From positions 2,033,955 to 2,097,954 of the forward strand of contig NZ_NTGB01000001.1 in the NCBI RefSeq assembly GCF_003072505.1: a stretch of DNA of 64,000 bases, given 5' to 3'. Under the pieces are notes generated by a model. It ran no database searches, had not been told where the DNA came from, and saw nothing but the letters and a program-made list of their open reading frames with translations. Position numbers and translations under genes: made by a program. This DNA comes from Polynucleobacter rarus. GTDB lineage: Bacteria; Pseudomonadota; Gammaproteobacteria; Burkholderiales; Burkholderiaceae. Shown here one piece after another: positions 54,589-63,224 of this stretch (positions are counted from its first letter, which is position 1; each line of letters starts with the position of its first letter).

Positions 54589-55797
54589 ATGACAAATACT
54601 TTAGACGTACCCAAGTTTTTTAATAAAAACTTATTCTTGCTGATTCTTTGTCAAGGCCTGTATTTAACCAACAATGTCACCTTTATAGCAGTTAATGGAC
54701 TAGTCGGCATGAGTCTAACTCCGATTCCTTGGTTGGCCACATTGCCTTTGATGGCGTATGTCGTAGGTGCCGCTTTAGCTACCTCACTGGTGGCAAAAGT
54801 ACAAAATCACTTTGGTCGCAAGACCTCTTTTCAGATTGCTCTTGCTGTTGCCTCAGGTTCTACAGGCCTCTGTGCATATGCGGCTTATAGTCAGAATTTT
54901 TGGTTACTCGTTTTAGGTACTGCAATCGCTGGCTATTACAGTGCAAACGGACTTCTTTATCGCTTTGTTGCTCCTGAACTCACCCATTCAAGCTTTCGTG
55001 AACGCGCAGTTTCACTAGTATTAGCAGGAGGAGTGATTGGTGCGGTAGTGGGTCCTAATATGACGAATTGGACAAAAAATCTCTTTCCTACTCCCTTTTT
55101 AGGACCCTATCTGATTTTGTCACTAGCAGGTCTTCTTGGGATTTTTATCATGCATTTCATTGATTTCCCCAAAGAGGTTAAGACCGATAAAAATACCAAT
55201 ACTGGAAGATCGGTGAAAGAGATTATTTTTCAACCAGTATTTGTGGTCGTGCTCATCTGTAGTGCTTTAAGTTATGGTGTCATGAATTTACTCATGGCAG
55301 GAACACCACTTGCTATGGAAATTTGCAAATTTCCATTTTCTGATACAGCCATTGTTTTAGAGTGGCATGTGATTGGTATGTTTGCTCCTGGATTTTTTAC
55401 TGGTAACCTGATTAAGAAATTTAGTTCGCAAATGATAATGAGGGTCGGTGTTTTCTTGATTTTTGTCAGCATTGGTATTTTGCAACTAGGTAGCGGCTTC
55501 TACCATTTTCTTTTTGCACTAGCATTGCTTGGTCTTGGTTGGAATTTTGTCTTTACCGCTGCCACAACACTGGCTATTACTTCCTACCGTCCGGAAGAAA
55601 AAAATAAGGCACAAGCCATTGTCAACTTCTTTGTATTTGGCACAATGGCTTTTAGTTCTATTGGCTCAGGTGCCATTATTATTTCCGGTGGTTGGAATAT
55701 CCTTACTATGGGTTCACTCATTCCCACTACTGTAATGGCTCTAGCTCTTGTTTATTTATATTTTCATCAAAGAAAAAACACTCCAGCAATCGCTTAA
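54589..55797 (+). CDS. Major facilitator superfamily transporter
   Basis: 402 residues with about 12 hydrophobic helices. MFS A-motif-like loop 'VAKVQNHFGRKTSFQ' after TM2, 'FRERAVSLVLAGGVIGAVVGPN' in the middle of the N-half, and a second A-like loop 'LIKKFSSQMIMRVG'. Substrate cannot be read from the sequence or neighbours. Probably monocistronic, 105 bp after ccmI. Confidence 0.82.
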   Translation: MTNTLDVPKFFNKNLFLLILCQGLYLTNNVTFIAVNGLVGMSLTPIPWLATLPLMAYVVGAALATSLVAKVQNHFGRKTSFQIALAVASGSTGLCAYAAYSQNFWLLVLGTAIAGYYSANGLLYRFVAPELTHSSFRERAVSLVLAGGVIGAVVGPNMTNWTKNLFPTPFLGPYLILSLAGLLGIFIMHFIDFPKEVKTDKNTNTGRSVKEIIFQPVFVVVLICSALSYGVMNLLMAGTPLAMEICKFPFSDTAIVLEWHVIGMFAPGFFTGNLIKKFSSQMIMRVGVFLIFVSIGILQLGSGFYHFLFALALLGLGWNFVFTAATTLAITSYRPEEKNKAQAIVNFFVFGTMAFSSIGSGAIIISGGWNILTMGSLIPTTVMALALVYLYFHQRKNTPAIA

Positions 55798-55900
55798 TTT
55801 GCAAACTGTCTTGCAATACTATGATGACAATAGGCTTATTTTCTCATCTCAGAAGATCGTTCATGAGAAAATAGTCTTTTAAGATTTTAAGATTGTTTCC

Positions 55901-56953
55901 ATGAAGCCCAGAACCACCGTAGATATGGCACAGGTTCATACATTTGATGAAATCATCGATGTACGAACCCCGGCAGAGTTTGCCTTGGATCATATTCCTG
56001 GTTCCATTAACCGCCCCGTATTAAGTGACGATGAGCGCGTAGTAGTTGGGACCATCCATCATCAAGAATCGCCCTTTGCGGCTAAAAAAGTAGGCTCCAC
56101 CCTCATTGCAAGAAGAATCGCTGCCCATATCGAGGAGGATTTTTATACGCGTCCAAAAAACTGGCGTCCACTGATTTACTGTTGGCGGGGTGGCAAACGC
56201 AGTAATGCGATGGGATATATTCTTCGAGAAATTGGGTGGCAAGCCCATGTATTAGAAGGTGGATACAAAGCCTATCGTAGTCATGTACTAGCCAGATTAT
56301 GTGACTTACCCAATGACTTTAATTATCGGGTGGTGACAGGCTCTACAGGGAGTGGTAAGAGTCGTATTTTGGAGACCTTACATGAACTTGGTGAACAAGT
56401 CTTAGACTTGGAACAAATTGCTAACCACAAAGGTTCAGTTCTGGGCAATATGCCGGACTCAAATCAACCAAGTCAAAAATACTTTGAGAGTTATGTCCTT
56501 GATCAATTAGAAAACTTTGATAAGACTCGGGTTGTATTTATTGAAGCCGAAAGTAAAAAAATAGGCAACATTCAAGTACCAGATACCTTATTGGAAAGAT
56601 TTCGTCAAAGTGAGTGTGTCAGAATTGAAGCAAGTACCGATGCGCGAGTAGAGTTTCTCATTAGAGACTATGACTACCTGATTAATAACCCCAATCAACT
56701 TATTCAGAAATTATCTTTTTTAAAGGAGTTACATGGGCATGAGGTGTTAGATCGTTGGACGCATTGGATTAACAATCATGCTTGGCAAGATTTAATTAGA
56801 GATTTACTTGTGAGGCACTATGACAGACTCTATGAGCGCTCTCAAGGAAAAAACTTTAGCCAGTATATGGACGCACCTAAAATTGAAGTCGATGATCTCA
56901 GTCCAGCTTCCATCCACCTTATCGCTACAGAAATTCAGAAAAGATTCTCTTAA
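55901..56953 (+). CDS. mnmH: tRNA 2-selenouridine synthase (SelU/MnmH)
   Basis: 350 residues. N-terminal rhodanese domain with active C94 in 'LIYCWRGGKRSNAMGYIL', then a P-loop domain with GSTGSGKS (147-154) and 'VFIEAESKKIGNIQVP'. Replaces sulfur of 2-thiouridine at the tRNA wobble position 34 with selenium via a geranylated intermediate. It requires selenophosphate, so selD should exist elsewhere in the genome; it is not in this window. Confidence 0.92.
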   Translation: MKPRTTVDMAQVHTFDEIIDVRTPAEFALDHIPGSINRPVLSDDERVVVGTIHHQESPFAAKKVGSTLIARRIAAHIEEDFYTRPKNWRPLIYCWRGGKRSNAMGYILREIGWQAHVLEGGYKAYRSHVLARLCDLPNDFNYRVVTGSTGSGKSRILETLHELGEQVLDLEQIANHKGSVLGNMPDSNQPSQKYFESYVLDQLENFDKTRVVFIEAESKKIGNIQVPDTLLERFRQSECVRIEASTDARVEFLIRDYDYLINNPNQLIQKLSFLKELHGHEVLDRWTHWINNHAWQDLIRDLLVRHYDRLYERSQGKNFSQYMDAPKIEVDDLSPASIHLIATEIQKRFS

Positions 56954-57043
56954 TTATTCAAGTATCTAAGTAAAAACGCTGATTGTTTTAAATGATTTCC
57001 GGAGTATCCTTTAATTTATAACCCATAATTAAAGGAGACAAGA

Positions 57044-57520
57044 TTGAAAACTTTTATTAAATTAGCCTTTTGCAGTTTAGTTGCATTGGGTTCTGTCAGT
57101 GGCACTTTGTCCAGTGCAGCAGATCATCCATTACCTCCTGGGGTCATGAATGTTCCACCAGATAAGATTAAGTGGGAAAAAACTCCTTCAGGTCGTGAGC
57201 AAGCCTTCCTCATGGGCAATCCTAATAAACCAGGTCCTTATCTCTACTTGGTTAAATGGACTCCATTTGATAAAGCCTATGCCCATAAACATCCTGAAGA
57301 CCGCTATGGCATGGTGATTTCTGGATTGCATTACATTGGCTATGACACCAAGTTTGATGAGTCAAAGTTACACGCACATCCAGTCGGTAGTTACTTTACT
57401 GAGCCAGCTAATACTGCTCACTTTGGTAAAACGAATGCTGAAGGTGCAATCCTGCTTTTCTACGGCATTGGACCAACAGGCAGCACACCATTAGAGAAAG
57501 ATCCTAGAGACACGAAATAA
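57044..57520 (+). CDS. Secreted cupin-domain protein
   Basis: 158 residues from a TTG at 57044 with AAAGGAGA six bases upstream. Signal peptide ends near SSAADHP (~25). The cupin barrel shows 'KAYAHKHPEDRYGMVISGLHYIGYD' (split; His/His/Glu-type metal ligands) and 'GSYFTEPANTAHFGKT' for the second motif. Periplasmic; small cupins of this type have no fixed function. Followed by a strong terminator. Confidence 0.82.
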   Translation: MKTFIKLAFCSLVALGSVSGTLSSAADHPLPPGVMNVPPDKIKWEKTPSGREQAFLMGNPNKPGPYLYLVKWTPFDKAYAHKHPEDRYGMVISGLHYIGYDTKFDESKLHAHPVGSYFTEPANTAHFGKTNAEGAILLFYGIGPTGSTPLEKDPRDTK

Positions 57521-57540
57521 ATATTTAATGTTTGAAATGT

Positions 57541-57571
57541 AAAAAAGCCATTTTTATGAAATGGCTTTTTT
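57541..57571. terminator. Bidirectional terminator between cupin and GarR-like genes
   Basis: AAAAAAGCCATTT (57541-57553) and AAATGGCTTTTTT (57559-57571) with a 5-nt loop; T tracts on both strands, serving the convergent genes. Confidence 0.9.
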
Positions 57572-57604
57572 ATTACTTCTACTTGAACAGCTTGGCGTGA
57601 AGAT

Positions 57605-58489
57605 TTACTGTGCCAAGTACAACTGAATCAGTCCTTGTGTACCATCTTTACTATGACCTTCAGCTGCAATTTGATCATATAACTTTTTAGCTTGAATCAA
57701 ACCAGGCAACTCTAGTTGCATAGCCTGTGCTTCACTCAAAGCAATGGTTAAATCTTTAATGAAGTGTTCAATATAAAAGCCAGGAGCATAATCACCGGCA
57801 ATCATCTTTGGTCCAAGGACGTTGAGCTGAAAGCCTGAGGCAGCGCCACCCCCAATGGATTGCATCACACTACTTGGATCTAAGCCGACTTTTTTCGCAT
57901 AAGCAATGCCTTCAGACACGCCCATAATCGTTGAGGCAATCACAATCTGATTACACATCTTGGTATGTTGACCCATACCAGGACCGCCCTGTAAAACGAT
58001 GCTTGCACCCATTAACTTGAGAACTGGTAAAGCATGCTCAAAAGTAGTCTTATCACCACCAACCATAATCGTTAATTTGGCATCCCTAGCACCAATATCC
58101 CCACCAGAAACTGGTGCATCAATAGCAGCTAATCCTTTAGCCGTTGCAGCTTCACTAATCGCTCTAGCAAGCGATGGGCTTGAAGTTGTCATATCAATGA
58201 GAATAGTTCCAGGCTGGGCGTTGTTTAGAATCCCCGCCTCCCCCATATAAACTTCTTCAACATCAGATGGGAAACCCACCATCGTGATGACCAAATCAGA
58301 GTTCGCGGCAACAGCACCTGGCGTATCAAACCACTTTGCACCCTTGGCAACAATCGCATCCGTTTTTGCTTTAGTACGGTTATACACATTCACCGCATAA
58401 CCACTCGCAAGAATATGACCGGCCATACTTTGACCCATAATACCCACGCCAATAAAACCAACCGATTTAATTTCTTTTAAATTTGTCAT
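57605..58489 (-). CDS. 2-hydroxy-3-oxopropionate reductase-like beta-hydroxyacid dehydrogenase
   Basis: 294 residues. 'VGFIGVGIMGQSMAGHIL' NAD(P) motif, 'IDAPVSGGDIGARDAKLTIMVGG' substrate loop, and 'GPGMGQHTKMCNQIV' carrying the catalytic Lys in the GxGxxxKxxxN arrangement. Closest pattern is tartronate-semialdehyde reductase (GarR/GlxR) or 3-hydroxyisobutyrate dehydrogenase. It is distinct from the paralogue at 16018. Stands alone, 154 bp after the binding-protein gene on the same strand. Confidence 0.87.
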   Translation of the reverse strand: MTNLKEIKSVGFIGVGIMGQSMAGHILASGYAVNVYNRTKAKTDAIVAKGAKWFDTPGAVAANSDLVITMVGFPSDVEEVYMGEAGILNNAQPGTILIDMTTSSPSLARAISEAATAKGLAAIDAPVSGGDIGARDAKLTIMVGGDKTTFEHALPVLKLMGASIVLQGGPGMGQHTKMCNQIVIASTIMGVSEGIAYAKKVGLDPSSVMQSIGGGAASGFQLNVLGPKMIAGDYAPGFYIEHFIKDLTIALSEAQAMQLELPGLIQAKKLYDQIAAEGHSKDGTQGLIQLYLAQ

Positions 58490-58643
58490 TCATTTTCCTA
58501 AGTGAGTTTTTAATATTTGGTTGTTAGTTTAACTAAAATTAAATCTAATACGAAGAGTATGCTTTAACAATATACGCATACTAACTATATTAGATGACAT
58601 TAAATTCTAGGCGGATGCTTTGACAATCAGCATTTACTAACAC

Positions 58644-59726
58644 TTATTTAGTGTTATTCACAAAATCCACCAATTTTTTATCCGCTTTAATCATTTTCAT
58701 ATACTGATCTGTAATGAAATCAGAAGGAGATGGGGCAACTTCTAATGCTTTTTTATTTTTTAAGAAATCACTATACTCTTGAAACCAAAAGTCCATTTGA
58801 GAAGTACCACTTTTACTACGGTCCATCAGCGATATTTGTTTTTCTAAATTAAAGGTAGGACGAGTATCAAATTCTCGGACCAAAAATTTATCGCTAACAG
58901 TTACACCACCTACATCATAGAATTGACTCATTAATTCTAATGCTTCAGATGGATGGGCATGCATCCAATTCCAAGCGCGCAAATAAATTGCAAGAAATTT
59001 AGCAACGTTTTCGGGATTCTGTTTCGCATACTCATCGCGAACGATTAAAGCACCCAAAACTGTCACACCACTATCTTTGGCAGAACAAATCACCTGGGTA
59101 TTGGATCTTTCTTCGAGAGTATAGATATTCGGTGCCCATAAACCACCGAATTCAGCAGTACCTGAAGCGATGCTGTTCATGATTTCACCCTGAGTGCCAA
59201 GTTTAATATTCACATCAGATATTGATAAACCGTAATGTTTCAAACAAGAGGAGACCGTAAACTCACCGGTAGATAGATTTGTCAACAAAATAGTCTTACC
59301 TTTGATAAAGCCTGGGTTACTTTTGAAAGCGACAGCAGAACTTTTACTTGCCACAATCGTATTGGCTTGAGATTCGTCATTGGTAATTCCAATAGTTTTA
59401 ACGCCGAATTTTGAATAACCTACAACCGAAACGAGAGAGCCAGCTCCACCGACATCCCAGGCTTTAGAAGATGCTCCATTGATTAAAGGCACCCCTCCAG
59501 GATAGGTTTTCAATTCAGGTTTTAAACCTAACTCTGACCACCAATCACGATCTGTAGCAATAAAAAAAGGCAAAGACCAATAAAGTGCAGGAATATAACT
59601 GACCTTAATTACCGTTAAGTTTTTTTTGGGTTTTGCCTCTGCGAAAGGACTTAAGCCCAACAAGGCTGATATGATACCAAATGAGATGATCTGCAGTAAA
59701 TAACGCTGGGATTTCATGGTGAGCAA
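58644..59726 (-). CDS. SsuA/NMT1-family ABC transporter binding protein
   Basis: 360 residues with a signal peptide (~1-31, ending AEAK). 'VSYIPALYWSLPFFIATDRDWWSELGLKPEL' in split blocks, 'GGAGSLVSVVGYSKFGVKTIGI', 'NPENVAKFLAIYLRAWNWMHAH' are typical of sulfonate/taurine/THI5-type receptors. No permease or ATPase follows. Ligand unknown. Confidence 0.83.
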   Translation of the reverse strand: MLTMKSQRYLLQIISFGIISALLGLSPFAEAKPKKNLTVIKVSYIPALYWSLPFFIATDRDWWSELGLKPELKTYPGGVPLINGASSKAWDVGGAGSLVSVVGYSKFGVKTIGITNDESQANTIVASKSSAVAFKSNPGFIKGKTILLTNLSTGEFTVSSCLKHYGLSISDVNIKLGTQGEIMNSIASGTAEFGGLWAPNIYTLEERSNTQVICSAKDSGVTVLGALIVRDEYAKQNPENVAKFLAIYLRAWNWMHAHPSEALELMSQFYDVGGVTVSDKFLVREFDTRPTFNLEKQISLMDRSKSGTSQMDFWFQEYSDFLKNKKALEVAPSPSDFITDQYMKMIKADKKLVDFVNNTK

Positions 59727-59918
59727 TTTTCTTTCAATGATTTAAATGCAGGCCTATCACAATGTATGGACTAGATGTTCATCATTAACATCTAAATTAA
59801 TTCAATTATAGGGAAATTAATTAATTAGAGTAAATATAAACTCCAAAAACCGAATAAATGTTTTATATAATCAGAGGAATTAATATAAAAATCATTATCT
59901 AATCTATTTAGGATATCA

Positions 59919-61703
59919 ATGAAGAAAAAAATCAAGCCTATTCAAGACATTAAATTTAATATCTGGATATTAGCCGGATTGATTTTAGTTGCATTATTAA
60001 TTTCAGGTTTTGTAGGTATTTCTCAATACAAGAAATCCACGAATCATTTAATCCAGTTAACGGATAGCCGTGGCAAACAATTTGAGACTCTTTTTGATGA
60101 GTTGAAAAAAGCACGATTTAGATCTATGGGAATTGGGACTGACATGCTACTTGTCAGTAAAAAACTTAATAATCGTTTTTTCGAGCGAGATCGAAAAGGT
60201 CTTGCTGAAATCATTGATCCTGTTGCCGAGTATATTGAAAAAAAACATAGCATTGAACAAATCAACTTTTATATTCCTCCAGGCCTGCTTTTTTATCGTG
60301 CGCTCAATCCTGAACTTGGCTTGATTGACCTCACCCAAATTCGGCCATCCCTAGTGCAAGCGGTTCAAAACCAGCAACGTTTAATGGCGGTAGAAAATGG
60401 TATAGGAGGTCTGTTAGGGATTCGCGCTTTGGTTCCCATATTTCATGAAGATAAATATGTCGGGACCATTGAAATGGTTTCTAATTTCAACATACCTCTT
60501 GGTGCAGCGGCGAAAGCCACTAATCTCAAATGGGCATTGAGTATGTCCCAATCGGTTGCTACTCGAGCCCAAAAACCGCAAGATGAAAAAAATGATGTCT
60601 TAAAAGAGGATGAAGTTTATTATGATTTTTCTGACCCTATAGCCCATGATTTAATTCTCAATGCAGATTTTGATCCAAGATCTAAAGGGTATGCAATATT
60701 AAAGTCAGGAGATAGAAAAATTTATCTACGTACTGTTAAAGTTTTAGATTTTACAGGTACTCCAACTGTTACGATTGCCTTAATTGATGATCTCACAGAC
60801 TCCTTTCAGGATGCACTACTGGACGCCTTGATTCATGCAGGCATAGCATTTATTGTCTTGATTTTGGCTTTTAATTTTGTTTATTTTAAATTTGAAATCT
60901 TTAAATCTGCTCTTTTTGGATCAATTGGCATTGAACGCAATCAAATGAAATCCCAACTAGAGATGGGACAACTTGCACTTGAAAAAGTAAAAGACCTTGA
61001 GAATACGAAACGCCGTTTTTTTGGTAACTTAATGATGGCAATTCATCAACCCCTCATCTCGATATCTGGTCAAATAGCCAATGCTAAAGCATCTTTGATC
61101 CAGTCACAATCATCATCCAACGATCTGCGTGTGCTCGATGCAGCGCTTTCCCAAACGAATGGACTTTCAAAATTAGTTGGTGATTTTCAACGGATTGAAC
61201 TTTTCAGAGAAGAACTGGTCAATGCAAAAGTAGTCAAAACATCCATTGCTGAGGTACTTTCTGCTTTGGCAAAAGACATTGCCTTTTATCATCGCTTCCC
61301 ACAATTTAAAGTCCATGTTCATTCTGCAGCACATGTACCTGATGCTCAAGTTGATGCCTCGCTATTGAGCCTAGCTATTATGAATCTGGTTGAATATGCA
61401 GCTTCTCTGACTGTTCAAGGAGATGTTCAGATATCCTCTGAAATCGATGACGAACATTGGCTGAATATTCGAATTCAAGGGTCTGCTTTTGAATACAGTG
61501 AAATCCCTAATCTAGCTCTTTTAGATGAAGCCAAGCAGTTTATGATTCGTCTCAATCAAGGAGCCGGTAAGATCGATGCAAGAGATGCGAGCTTAGTTGG
61601 AATTATTCTAACCCGAAATATCGTTGAATATTTTGGTGGCTCATTATCTATTTATGAAGAAAAGCCCTTTGGTTTCCTCATTCAGTTACCAACAGTAGCC
61701 TAA
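59919..61703 (+). CDS. Membrane sensor with periplasmic dCache-like domain and degenerate histidine-kinase core
   Basis: 594 residues. TM1 (~14-34), a ~270-residue periplasmic sensor resembling double-Cache domains ('IGTDMLLVSKKLNNRFFERD', 'INFYIPPGLLFYRALNPELG', 'MAVENGIGGLLGIRALVPIF'), TM2 (~305-325), a coiled linker and a DHp-like helix with H376 in 'GNLMMAIHQPLISISGQI'. The ATPase domain is eroded: N-box keeps only N489 (IMNLVEYAAS), the DxGxG box reads IQGSAFEYSEI and the G2 box reads ARDASLVGIILT. Kinase activity is therefore doubtful. It lies 18 bp before an MscS-type channel gene, with no response regulator nearby. Confidence 0.75.
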   Translation: MKKKIKPIQDIKFNIWILAGLILVALLISGFVGISQYKKSTNHLIQLTDSRGKQFETLFDELKKARFRSMGIGTDMLLVSKKLNNRFFERDRKGLAEIIDPVAEYIEKKHSIEQINFYIPPGLLFYRALNPELGLIDLTQIRPSLVQAVQNQQRLMAVENGIGGLLGIRALVPIFHEDKYVGTIEMVSNFNIPLGAAAKATNLKWALSMSQSVATRAQKPQDEKNDVLKEDEVYYDFSDPIAHDLILNADFDPRSKGYAILKSGDRKIYLRTVKVLDFTGTPTVTIALIDDLTDSFQDALLDALIHAGIAFIVLILAFNFVYFKFEIFKSALFGSIGIERNQMKSQLEMGQLALEKVKDLENTKRRFFGNLMMAIHQPLISISGQIANAKASLIQSQSSSNDLRVLDAALSQTNGLSKLVGDFQRIELFREELVNAKVVKTSIAEVLSALAKDIAFYHRFPQFKVHVHSAAHVPDAQVDASLLSLAIMNLVEYAASLTVQGDVQISSEIDDEHWLNIRIQGSAFEYSEIPNLALLDEAKQFMIRLNQGAGKIDARDASLVGIILTRNIVEYFGGSLSIYEEKPFGFLIQLPTVA

Positions 61704-61721
61704 AAAATAAGAGCCTACTCA

Positions 61722-63101
61722 ATGAAGAAAATCTATCGTAACTTAATCCTCGTCATCATTACCCTCTTTATTCTGAGTAAGTTATATGAAGGGTTTATAG
61801 GTCCTATCGCCTTTGTGACAGGAATTCCTGATGAGACAATTTGGCAAGTGATTGCTGCTACTTATACTTTTTTCATCTTTTTACTCATTGCAGTCATCGT
61901 GCAAAATGAGTTCGTCCATGGCTACTTAGAGCGAGTTACGCAAACGAAAATTCCGTTTTTAATTGGCAATGTAGTAACCGGGTTTGTCTTGTCAGTCGGC
62001 ATATGTATCATCTTGTCTCTCGTATTTGACCAAAGTATCTCAACACTATTAGCGACACTTGCTGGTTCATTAGCTTTATTAGGTTTTGCTCTGAAAGATT
62101 ATGCTGTGGCCTTGGTTACCGGTCTTGTTCTAAATGTTGAGAAAAGTTTTAAAGTAGGCGATGAGGTAAGTATCGACGGTATGGAGGGAACTGTTTCACA
62201 AATTACCTGGAGAAATACGGTTCTCACAACATCCACTGGGGCAACCATCTTTATCCCCAATGTCTCTATTTTTTCCACCAATATTACTAATTTCGATTTA
62301 CCTAACTCAAATTCACTACGGTCCGTTGAAGTCGTTATCGATTACGATATTTCGGTTGAAAGTGTAGAGCGTATCTTGTATGCAGCAGTATTGAGTTCAA
62401 AGGGCCCAAAATTTGTGGGTACCCCAAGTGTATTTGCAAGAAAGTTACTATCCAATGGAATACTCTATGAAGTCCAATTTACCATTGCAGATAATCGAGA
62501 TGGTTTAAATTCTGAACATGCTGTCATTCGTAGTATCTTAGACTGTATGCGTAAATCAGATATCACAGTCTCGAACCGATCTTCCGACCTTTTATACCTT
62601 GTACAACAGGTCAAATTATTTAATCAATTCAGTAATGAACAATGTTTAACTGTCACTAAGTATTTATTGGAAAGAAGATACGCTCCCCTTGCAACCATCG
62701 TACATTTTTCCGAAGTAAGAAATTCCCTCTTTATCATTGCAGAGGGTATAGTGAAATGCACCATGATTGACTCAGAAGATCAACTGATTAATCAGAATTA
62801 CATTACAACGGAATTCTTTGGCACTGATGCACTTTTTGCCGGTATGCCACAAAAAATAAATGCTGTTTCACAATCTGATGTATTGATCTATGAAATTACT
62901 CAAGAAGCACTCCAAAGTATCTTCGCTAAAATGCCAGAACTCAAAGAAGCCTTTGCTAAAAATCTAGCCCTCATCCAATGGAAGGCTTTAAACCGAAACC
63001 GCTATGAAGATACGATAAAACCAGAAGAATTAGAACCATTAGAAAATTTCTATTCTGGACAAATCTATGCTAACTATGGGCAGAGTACGCCATTGATGTA
63101 A
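61722..63101 (+). CDS. MscS-family channel with C-terminal cyclic-nucleotide-type domain
   Basis: 459 residues. N-terminal helices (~5-25, 40-62, 75-97), pore helix and MscS beta domain: 'LATLAGSLALLGFALKDYAVALV', 'KSFKVGDEVSIDGMEGTVSQITWRNTVLTT' and 'IFIPNVSIFSTNITNF' in order. Residues ~305-425 form a CRP-like beta roll ('FSEVRNSLFIIAEGIVKCTMI', 'EFFGTDALFAGMPQKINAVS'). The phosphate-binding cassette lacks the usual Glu (GT instead of GE) and Arg (QK), so cyclic nucleotide binding is uncertain. This is the bCNG architecture; coupled to the upstream sensor gene. Confidence 0.82.
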   Translation: MKKIYRNLILVIITLFILSKLYEGFIGPIAFVTGIPDETIWQVIAATYTFFIFLLIAVIVQNEFVHGYLERVTQTKIPFLIGNVVTGFVLSVGICIILSLVFDQSISTLLATLAGSLALLGFALKDYAVALVTGLVLNVEKSFKVGDEVSIDGMEGTVSQITWRNTVLTTSTGATIFIPNVSIFSTNITNFDLPNSNSLRSVEVVIDYDISVESVERILYAAVLSSKGPKFVGTPSVFARKLLSNGILYEVQFTIADNRDGLNSEHAVIRSILDCMRKSDITVSNRSSDLLYLVQQVKLFNQFSNEQCLTVTKYLLERRYAPLATIVHFSEVRNSLFIIAEGIVKCTMIDSEDQLINQNYITTEFFGTDALFAGMPQKINAVSQSDVLIYEITQEALQSIFAKMPELKEAFAKNLALIQWKALNRNRYEDTIKPEELEPLENFYSGQIYANYGQSTPLM

Positions 63102-63127
63102 AAGACGACTTTAAAAGATCAATAAAA

Positions 63128-63149
63128 AAAACCGGCTTTCACCGGTTTT
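63128..63149. terminator. Bidirectional terminator between the channel gene and the amidohydrolase
   Basis: AAAACCGG-CTTTCA-CCGGTTTT; the T tract is longer on the minus strand (seven T), so it mainly ends the amidohydrolase transcript but can act on both. Confidence 0.8.
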
Positions 63150-63224
63150 CTATCAAAGCACCAACCATCATTGAGAATTCAACTCTTTCCTAATGCTTGG
63201 GGATTCTCACTTTCGAAATGCTAA

